Source: Streptacidiphilus melanogenes
Lineage (GTDB): Bacteria > Actinomycetota > Actinomycetes > Streptomycetales > Streptomycetaceae
Reading direction: 5' to 3'
DNA: 64,000 bases
Assembly: GCF_000787835.1 (NCBI RefSeq)
Contig: NZ_BBPP01000003.1
Span: forward strand, 308,455 to 372,454
Each line of letters starts with the position of its first letter. The stretch's first letter is position 1. The position numbers and the translations under genes were made by a program. Below are positions 36,101-41,606 of this stretch, piece by piece. Under the pieces are notes generated by a model. The model did not search any database, was not told the origin of the DNA, and worked only from the letters and a program-made list of their open reading frames with translations.

Positions 36101-36860
36101 GCGGCTGTGCCGCGTCGACGCCCAGGGGAGAGGCCTGGTGTTCCACGGTCAGGCCGGTCACGGCGAGCGGGGAGGCGGCGGTGAGGTCCGGGGTGGCGAC
36201 ACCGGTGTACCAGGGGGAGACGCCGTAGGCGCCCAGGTCCGTGGCGGCCGACCAGCCGGAGTCGTCGAAGGACGGCTGTTCCCAGCCGGTGGGCACGGTC
36301 TGCGCGGAGCGCCAACTGCCGTCGGTGGGCAGATCGGTGGTGCCCCCGGCGGTGGTGACGTGCAGATGGCCGAGCAGCCCGGCGGGGCCGCCGGTGTTGC
36401 TGACGGCTATCGCCACGGTGTTGGTCCCCGCGGCCAGCGCAGGGCGCAGGTCCACGTAGAGGGCGTTCTTCCAGGAGTCCGCGACGCGTGCGGAGGCGGC
36501 GAGGTGCTGTCCGTTGAGCCAGACGTCGACCGTGTCGTCGCCGGTGACGACCAGCTGCGCGTCGCCGACGCCGCCCGCGGCGACGGCGAACGTCCTGCGG
36601 AAGTACCGGAACCCGGCCGGGGCCGAGACCCGCGGACTGCCCTCGGGGAACCACACCCAGTGGGCGCCTGACAGGTCGACAGGCGCCGCTGTGGCCCGGT
36701 GCGGGGCCGCGACCGCGACGGCCGGACGCGAGACCAGCCCCGCAGCCAGGACGCCCGCGGCGACGCCCGAACCGGCACTCAGGAAGCGCCGCCTGCTGAG
36801 CGGAGACTGTTCCGCCTCGGGCGGCTCGCCGTCCCCGAGGTGTGTCGATTCACTGCTCAA
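33111..36860 (-). CDS. exported GH78 alpha-L-rhamnosidase
   Basis: A 1249-aa glycoside hydrolase. The N-terminus carries a Tat-type signal (SRRRFLSAGSGVAAGV). Two beta-sandwich modules follow with near-identical openings (HWVWFPEGSPR near residue 68 and SWIWYPEGNPA near 365), then the rhamnosidase N domain, the (alpha/alpha)6 catalytic barrel with the GH78 signature PTDCPQRDERLGWTGD near residue 845, and a C-terminal beta domain. It would release L-rhamnose from glycosides outside the cell. TTG 36860 is chosen as start because AAGGAG lies seven bases upstream. A perfect RhaR-type operator lies in the leader. Confidence 0.9.
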   Translation of the reverse strand: MSSESTHLGDGEPPEAEQSPLSRRRFLSAGSGVAAGVLAAGLVSRPAVAVAAPHRATAAPVDLSGAHWVWFPEGSPRVSAPAGFRYFRRTFAVAAGGVGDAQLVVTGDDTVDVWLNGQHLAASARVADSWKNALYVDLRPALAAGTNTVAIAVSNTGGPAGLLGHLHVTTAGGTTDLPTDGSWRSAQTVPTGWEQPSFDDSGWSAATDLGAYGVSPWYTGVATPDLTAASPLAVTGLTVEHQASPLGVDAAQPRFGWTLDSSAPQQHQAAYQVQVSSTGAGAGDVWDSGQVPSAQQVDLAFGGPALGSLTRYYWRVRVWDTQGRAAAWSDLEWFETGLLAPATEWQGAFVGQAAPPNFAGASWIWYPEGNPASSAPAATRWFRRTLTLATAPATAVLAVTGDDTADVWVNGVLVSSSPRVANSWQTAALVDLAGHLTAGANVIAVACTNTSVSPAGLLAKLLLPGGQVVNSDTAWKASQSGPTGWNTVGFDDSGWPAAMSVAVAGSGPWGVQVHVVTPAPLLRKGFTVSKPVASARLLTTALGLHETRLNGAKVGADVLAPGWTDYGKRLQYKVFDVTGQIRQGANALAAWLGNGWYSGSIGFAGSQKYGTQPWYSAQLQLTFTDGTTSTVATDSSWKTATGAIRADDLYNGETYDARLDVPGWDGAGFDDSAWASVTVAQVSRPTLVSQVDGGVTVQAEFPPVAITQPQPGVWILDLGQNFAGWNRLSLAGPAGTVVTMRHGEVLNPDGTLYTANLRTAQATDRFVLAGTGSAETYEPRFTVHGYRYVELTGLPSGFTPSSGTVTGRAAWTTAAQLGTFTTANTLVGQIQHNITWGQRSNMLSIPTDCPQRDERLGWTGDIAAFNATSTFNLDTHRFLAKFVDDLVDDQQSNGAFTDVAPAVISGSGTAGWGDAGVIIPYTLWQRFGDLRVVDRHFPALAAWVDYLHSTAGSNLIRNQTTFGDWLNVSDDTPHDLICTAYFAWAARLVSRMAAATGRTAQATSYGQLADQVAAAFAGQYVGSDGSVGSNTQTGYVLALSFGLVPAALVQRAANKLAAKVAASNGHLTVGFLGVENLLPVLADYGHADVAYQILLQTDYPGWGYMVGRGATTIWERWDGIRTDGTFEDPGMNSFNHYGLGSVGDFLYRHVAGLRPAAPGYQALLIAPQPGGGLTSAAASYRTPYGMAGSSWSVAGGQVTLAVTVPAGVTATVVVPTSQPGSVSAPAQAVPAAPGTYYLAAGAYTFTAPV

Positions 36861-36961
36861 CGCCGTACTCCTTCTCTCGGGCCGACCAATGGCGGCGGCC
36901 GCGTGCGGATGAGCCGGATGGACGGGCCCGCCCGGTGAGGCGGTCCGATCGATTGCGAGCT

Positions 36962-37022
36962 TGAAACGATTCAGTTCAGTGCTTGCGAGTGGGACTGTAG
37001 GGGTGCGCCCGGGACACGTCAA
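36962..37022 (-). promoter_or_regulatory. rhamnosidase promoter with RhaR-type operator
   Basis: Read leftward: -35 TTGACG (37017-37022), 17-base spacer, -10 TACAGT (36994-36999), then the perfect dyad TGAATCGTTTCA at 36962-36973, about 100 bases before the TTG start. This is the best copy of the operator found at the rhaI and importer promoters. Confidence 0.78.
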
Positions 37023-37149
37023 TGGACTCCGCGCGATGTTCCCCGTGATGCGACGGGGCCGCCAAAATTGAGACGGCGTCACGTGGGCGGTTCTCGGCGG
37101 CAGTCCATGCAGCGCCCAGTAGCATCGGGACCGATCGGAGGTACGAGGC

Positions 37150-37698
37150 GTGCGAAAGATCGTCGTGTACGAGCTGCTGTCCCTCGACGGGGTCGCCGAG
37201 GAGCCGAGCAGCTTCTTCGCGGACTGGGACGGCGCGATGGAGGCCAATCTCGCCGCCGTGATCGCGACCCAGGACGCGGTCGTCCTCGGCCGGCGCAGCT
37301 ACACCGAGTGGGCGCAGTACTGGCCCGACAGCCGGATCCAGCCGTTCGCGGCGTTCATCAACGGGGTTGCCAAGCACGTCGCGACCTCGACGCCCCTTGA
37401 CCTCGACTGGCCCCACGCGACCGCGATCGACGGCGACCTGGTCGCTTTCGTCCGGGAGCTCAAACGGCAGCCCGGAGGCGACGTCGGCGTCCACGCGAGC
37501 ATCTCGGTCGCGCAGGCGCTGCTGGCTGCCGACGTCGTCGACGAGCTCCGGCTCGTGATCGCGCCGAGGATCGCGGGCCGCGGACGACGACTCCTCGACG
37601 GTCTGCCGCCGATCAGGCTCGAACCGATCCGAAGCGAGATGTCACCGACCGGCTATCTGCTCGCCGACTACCGCGTCGTGAGGCAGAGCACGGTCTGA
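37150..37698 (+). CDS. RibD/dihydrofolate-reductase-fold protein
   Basis: A 182-aa protein of the bacterial DHFR-like/RibD C-terminal family. It begins RKIVVYELLSLDGVAEEP, has the NADP-loop block AVVLGRRSYTEWAQYWP near residue 45, DVGVHASISVAQALL near 110 and VVDELRLVIAPRIAGRGRR near 128. Such stand-alone proteins are NADPH-dependent reductases of unknown substrate. GTG 37150 has GGAGG upstream. Not part of an operon. Confidence 0.85.
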   Translation: MRKIVVYELLSLDGVAEEPSSFFADWDGAMEANLAAVIATQDAVVLGRRSYTEWAQYWPDSRIQPFAAFINGVAKHVATSTPLDLDWPHATAIDGDLVAFVRELKRQPGGDVGVHASISVAQALLAADVVDELRLVIAPRIAGRGRRLLDGLPPIRLEPIRSEMSPTGYLLADYRVVRQSTV

Positions 37699-38103
37699 CG
37701 ATCCGGGGCGAAGCGCGGGGCCGGCGAACCGCACCGGCGCCGGAGCGGGTTGGGGGCTTCCGGGGCCGATGCACGGTCCCCCACAGACCGCGACGGCCCC
37801 GGAAGCCGTGCCCCAGGGCAAGGCAACGGCTGCTCCTCTTCCCCTCGGAGCTGCCGTGGTGACAGGGACGAGTCAGTACGTTACACGCTGTTTGCGCGTA
37901 CATCATCACATCGCCGAAGGTGGACCACAGGCAGCTTCGGATCCGCAGGCAGGACCACCCCGGTCACCCGGCCCACGCCACCCGGAACAGGACCAACCGT
38001 TGCGCCGCTGGAAGACGGTCGGCCCATGCCCTCTCACGACCAGGGCCACCCTCATGCAAAGGTGCTTGCGGAAGCGCGCGACGGAACCCCAACGGGAGTG
38101 GTT
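37699..38103. other. intergenic region before the asparaginase gene
   Basis: About 400 bases. An AT-richer patch near 37870-37915 (TACGTTACACGCTGTTTGCG) is a plausible promoter for the asparaginase unit. Frames open here have no protein-like composition. No gene seen. Confidence 0.5.
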
Positions 38104-39063
38104 GTGGCCGAGCCAGTGATCATCGGTAGCGAGCGCAGTGAGGTGGGTCTGCCGGTCGGAGTCGAGGTGCTGCGCCGAGGCGGGTCGGCCCTTGACGCCG
38201 TCGAAGCCGCGATGCGGCGCTGCGAGGACAACCCGGACGACCACTACGTGGGAACGGGCGGACTGCCGAACGCCCGGGGCGAGGTCGAACTCGACGCCTC
38301 GGTGATGACCGGTTCCGACCGTCGCTTCGGTGCGGTCGCGGCCATGCGCGGGTACCCGAACCCGATCTCGGTCGCACGGGCGGTGATGGAGCGTCTGCCC
38401 CAGCACTGTCTGCTGGTGGGCCCGGGCGCGGAGCTGTTCGCGGCGGAGAACGGCTTCGCCCGTGCCGAGCTGCTCACCGACGACGCGCGCCGGATCTGGC
38501 GCGGTCAGCTGACGGAAGCCGGGCAGCGGGCGGGTGACTCGGTCGAGGGAGAGAACACCGCCGCGGTCGCGGGCGACCGACGCTACCGGGAGGCCGCGCT
38601 CGACCTGGTCCGCCGACTCGCCCCGCACGAGGGCCCCTGGGGCACCATCAACATCATGGCCCTGGACACCTCCGGCGAACTCTGCGTCGGCGTGTCGACC
38701 TCCGGCTATCCCTTCAAGTACCCAGGGCGCGTCGGCGACTCCGCGATCCCCGGCGCCGGCAACTGGAGCGACCTGCGCGGAGGCGGAGCGGCGTGCACCG
38801 GACGAGGTGAACTCAGCATGCGCGGAGGCACCGCCCGTACCATCGTGGACCTGCTCGCACGCGGCAGCGAGCCGGCCGACGCCTGCCGACTCGCCCTGGC
38901 CGACACCGCCGCCCTCCCGGACGAGTTCCGTGCCGAACTGCGCGCCCTTGCACTGACCCCCGACGGCCGCCACGGCGGCGCGGCCGGACAGGAGGGCAGC
39001 GTCTACGCGGTGATGACCCTCGACTCGACCGAACCGGAACTGCACCCGAGGGTGGCGTTGTGA
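38104..39063 (+). CDS. isoaspartyl peptidase / N4-(beta-GlcNAc)-asparaginase family (Ntn hydrolase)
   Basis: A 319-aa Ntn hydrolase of the type 2 asparaginase/glycosylasparaginase group, normally cleaved autocatalytically to expose a Thr nucleophile. Blocks seen: VGVEVLRRGGSALDAVEAAM near residue 20, DDHYVGTGGLPNARGEVELD near 42 and the processing site region PHEGPWGTINIMALD, where Thr of GTI would be the nucleophile (near residue 183). GTG 38104 follows GGGAG and matches the family start; the longer frame adds no recognisable sequence. Its stop overlaps the start of the M55 remnant (GTGA). Confidence 0.85.
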   Translation: MAEPVIIGSERSEVGLPVGVEVLRRGGSALDAVEAAMRRCEDNPDDHYVGTGGLPNARGEVELDASVMTGSDRRFGAVAAMRGYPNPISVARAVMERLPQHCLLVGPGAELFAAENGFARAELLTDDARRIWRGQLTEAGQRAGDSVEGENTAAVAGDRRYREAALDLVRRLAPHEGPWGTINIMALDTSGELCVGVSTSGYPFKYPGRVGDSAIPGAGNWSDLRGGGAACTGRGELSMRGGTARTIVDLLARGSEPADACRLALADTAALPDEFRAELRALALTPDGRHGGAAGQEGSVYAVMTLDSTEPELHPRVAL

Positions 39064-39281
39064 AGATCTACCGGGAGCGGCGCCGCCTCACCGGCGCCGA
39101 CTACCCGTACGACCGCCACCTGCTGCAAGGGGCGGTCAGCGCAGTGATCGAAGGCGCGCGTGACGCCGGAGCCACCGAGTTCCTCGTCGACGACTCCCAT
39201 GGCCGGGTGGCCAACCTCCGCTCGGACGAACTTCCCCCGGAACCCGATACCTGTCGGGACGTCACAAGCCCCTCCGCATGA
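39060..39281 (+). pseudogene. truncated M55 D-aminopeptidase (DppA-like) remnant
   Basis: The frame starts MKIY, as M55 peptidases do, but then jumps to an internal segment (GAVSAVIEGARDAGATEFLVDDSHG) that matches the helix and metal-binding NDSHG strand of DppA-type D-aminopeptidases. The metal-binding N-terminal block (DMEG) is absent, and the frame ends after about 73 codons in unrelated sequence. Intact members are about 270 aa. It was translationally coupled to the asparaginase gene by GTGA, suggesting a former two-gene peptide-degrading unit. Confidence 0.7.
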
Positions 39282-39566
39282 CGCGGTGCCCGGACCGGCC
39301 TGCGTTCGTTCCGCGTCCGGCGACGCGGATCGTGTCCGTGGTCCGGGGAGGCGGGGCGGGTTCCGTCACGGCTTCGGGTCTCGTTTCCGGCCTGTGCGGT
39401 CCGGTGGTGCCCCGCACCACCGCTCTCGCCCGGCGACGTCAGGTCGTTGGCGCGACGGACGAGGGTGCCCGCCCGCCCAGGGATCCGCCCGTCTGTGAAG
39501 CCCGGCGTGAGCGAGGTGCCGTGCCGGAGGGCGCAGCCGTTGTGGCCCAGGGGTGCGGAGTGATCA

Positions 39567-40058
39567 TTAAGGCTGGTCATCAGGGTCCGCGTTCAGCCAG
39601 GCGCCGATCCTCGGCAGGGCCTCGGGGCCGCTGTCGCCCTGCACCGCTGCCGCGAGGTCGGCGATCGTGACGGCGGCCAGCGACGCGCGCCAAGCCGCGT
39701 CGGCGGCTCCCATCGCTCGGGCGATGGGGCACGGCTTGGTGCACTGCTCCGGTGGCGTGCCCAGTGGCCCGCGCTGACGTATCTCGGTGCAGACGAACGC
39801 GGGGCGCGCCCCGTCGACGGCCTGCACCACGTCCAGCAGGCTGACCTGCTCGGGCTTCTTGGTGAGGACATAGCCGCCGGTCTTGCCCTGGATCGAGTGG
39901 ACCAGGCCCGCGCGCGACAGCGCCTGCATCTGCTTCGCCAGATAGCTCGGCGACACGTCGTGCAGCGCGGCCAGCCGAGCCGCCGGCACCGGATCACCGG
40001 CTGCGGTCAGCACCACGCAGCAGTGCAGCGCCCACTCCACGCCACCCGACAGTTTCAT
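39567..40058 (-). CDS. Rrf2-family regulator, RsrR/NsrR-like
   Basis: A 163-aa Rrf2 protein. The winged helix lies in residues 1-65 (AARLAALHDVSPSYLAKQMQ, GLVHSIQGKTGGYVLTK). The cluster-binding loop has three Cys: FVCTEI, then QCTKPCP about 15-20 residues later. Such loops bind [2Fe-2S] or [4Fe-4S] and sense redox state or NO. The gene is divergent from an NmrA-like protein gene, the arrangement reported for redox-sensing RsrR of Streptomyces venezuelae. GGAGGTGGC precedes ATG 40058. It probably represses itself and the neighbour through the CTCGGATA sites between them. Confidence 0.87.
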   Translation of the reverse strand: MKLSGGVEWALHCCVVLTAAGDPVPAARLAALHDVSPSYLAKQMQALSRAGLVHSIQGKTGGYVLTKKPEQVSLLDVVQAVDGARPAFVCTEIRQRGPLGTPPEQCTKPCPIARAMGAADAAWRASLAAVTIADLAAAVQGDSGPEALPRIGAWLNADPDDQP

Positions 40059-40072
40059 GCCACCTCCACTTG

Positions 40073-40122
40073 ACTCGGACAAAGGATATCCGAGTAATAT
40101 CTCGGATATAAGTTATCCGAGT
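40073..40122. promoter_or_regulatory. clustered TATCCGAG/CTCGGATA half-sites, probable Rrf2 operator
   Basis: Four half-sites alternate in orientation: ACTCGGA at 40073, ATATCCGAG at 40086, CTCGGATAT at 40101 and TATCCGAGT at 40114. Two overlapping perfect dyads result: ATATCCGAG-N6-CTCGGATAT and CTCGGATA-N5-TATCCGAG. They lie between the divergent regulator and NmrA-like genes in an AT-rich patch that must hold both promoters. Confidence 0.8.
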
Positions 40123-40162
40123 TTGCAGGGGGCTCGGCTCGTCCCACGAGGGAAGGCGCACC

Positions 40163-40894
40163 ATGAAGATCACCGTCATCGGCACCGGGCTCATCGGCTC
40201 ACAGCTCGCCGCCGAGCTGACCGCACGAGGCCACGAGGTGACCGCCGCGTCACCGTCCTCCGGTGTCGATCTGCTCACCGGGACAGGCCTCGACGCCGCG
40301 CTCGTCGGCGCGGAGGCAGTGGTGAACGTGAGCAACTCGCCGACGTTCGACGAGCAGTCGATCGAGTTCTTCCGGACCACGGTGGGCAACCTCCTGGCTG
40401 CGGGCGAGCGGGCCGGTGTGCGCCACCAGGTGGTTCTGTCCATCGTGGGCGTGGATCAGGTCCCCGAACTGGACTACTACCGTGGCAAGGCGCTCCAGGA
40501 GACGCTGTTGCGCGGCGGTCCGACGCCCTACTCGATCGTGCGCGCCACGCAGTTCTTCGAGTTCATGGAGCCGACCATGTCGTGGACCTCGGACGAGGCC
40601 GCGGTGCGACTGCCCGCCACGCCGCTGCAGCCGATCGCCAGCCGCGATGTCGTCGACGCCCTCGCGGACGTGGCCACCGGCACGCCGCTCGGTGGGATCC
40701 TCGACATCGCCGGCCCCGACAGGTTCACCCTCGACGAGATCGGCCGCATGACGCTGGCTGCGCGAGGCGACCGGCGCCCTGTCGTCGTCGACGACCAGGC
40801 GGGCCTGTTCGCCGCCGTCCACGGCGACGTCCTCATCCCGCGCCCCGGCACCCGCCTGGCGCCGACCCGTTACGAGGACTGGCTCAACGGCTGA
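40163..40894 (+). CDS. NmrA/SDR-type NAD(P)-binding protein
   Basis: A 243-aa atypical SDR. It opens with the dinucleotide motif ITVIGTGLIGSQLAAEL and keeps a Rossmann plan, but has no YxxxK active site that I can see; NmrA-like proteins act as NAD(P) redox sensors or as quinone-type reductases. LSIVGVDQVPELDYYRGKA near residue 93 and SIVRATQFFEFM near 128 are typical. GAAGG precedes the ATG. It is divergent from the Rrf2 regulator, its likely controller. Confidence 0.85.
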   Translation: MKITVIGTGLIGSQLAAELTARGHEVTAASPSSGVDLLTGTGLDAALVGAEAVVNVSNSPTFDEQSIEFFRTTVGNLLAAGERAGVRHQVVLSIVGVDQVPELDYYRGKALQETLLRGGPTPYSIVRATQFFEFMEPTMSWTSDEAAVRLPATPLQPIASRDVVDALADVATGTPLGGILDIAGPDRFTLDEIGRMTLAARGDRRPVVVDDQAGLFAAVHGDVLIPRPGTRLAPTRYEDWLNG

Positions 40895-41361
40895 CGGCCC
40901 GCCGGGGGGCGAGGGGCAGCGCGAGGCACAACTGACGTCGGATCATGTGCGAGAGCTTCTCGATCCGTTCGACGAAGAACTCGTGCTTGAGGATGGACAC
41001 GTCCTCCTCGTGGCCCGGGTAGGTGCGGGGACGATCCGCGTTCGACGGCGGACCTGTGCTGTTCGGCCTCGCTGAGACCCGTGCCGGAGCCGGCGGGCCG
41101 GGTCGTGGGTTGATCGCTGGGTATGGTGCCGGCGTTTCGGGGGAAAAAACGCTCGCGACCCTGGCTGCTGGCGTGGGCCGGCCCGAGGTCTGACGTTGTG
41201 GCCGCGGGCGAGGGCGGCGCTGGAGCGGCCCCCGGGTCCCGCGGGTGTGCTGCCCCGGTGCGAGCGCTGTCGGCGAGAACACCGCGGGGCGAGTCGGCGA
41301 CTCGCGAACGACATGACGCCCGGACGCGGGTGCGCCGGGCGTCGGAGGTGCCGCGTGCTGG
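40895..41361. other. intergenic, possible leftward remnant
   Basis: About 470 bases. A leftward frame near 40890-41040 encodes a natural-looking tail (EEDVSILKHEFFVERIEKLS), but it has no matching N-terminal part or ribosome site. It may be the end of a lost gene. Nothing else seen. Confidence 0.4.
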
Positions 41362-41526
41362 TCAGGGCTGGGTGCGGACCTCGTTGGGGCTGACCGTGCC
41401 AGGCTTGCGCGGCGGGGCGGTCGGGTCCGCCGTGGGGTCGACCGCGACGACGTCGTTCGCGCGAGACAGGTCAGCCGCGACGGCCTCGGTCGAGTCGGAC
41501 TGCTGCGGCTGCTCCGGCGTGCTCAT
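41362..41526 (-). CDS. 54-aa hydrophilic protein downstream of the AfsR-type gene
   Basis: ATG 41526 is preceded by GAGAGGAACATC. The protein begins MSTPEQPQQSDSTEAVAADL and ends in a Pro/Thr-rich segment; it has no Cys, membrane segment or known motif and looks disordered. It lies 80 bases beyond the large regulator gene on the same strand. Streptomyces afsR is followed by the small gene afsS, so position invites comparison, but I see no AfsS-like repeats. Function unknown. Confidence 0.5.
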   Translation of the reverse strand: MSTPEQPQQSDSTEAVAADLSRANDVVAVDPTADPTAPPRKPGTVSPNEVRTQP

Positions 41527-41606
41527 GATGTTCCTCTCAAGGTGCTCAAGTCGGGCGACCGAGGCGTGCTCGGCCGGGGCATATCTTCGCGGGTGAGAGT
41601 CAACAT

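Noticed and set aside
32997..36671. Very long plus-strand open frame opposite the rhamnosidase gene
   Set aside because: It is an antisense shadow: Arg/Gly/Val-rich with no motif, while the minus strand carries a full GH78 enzyme.
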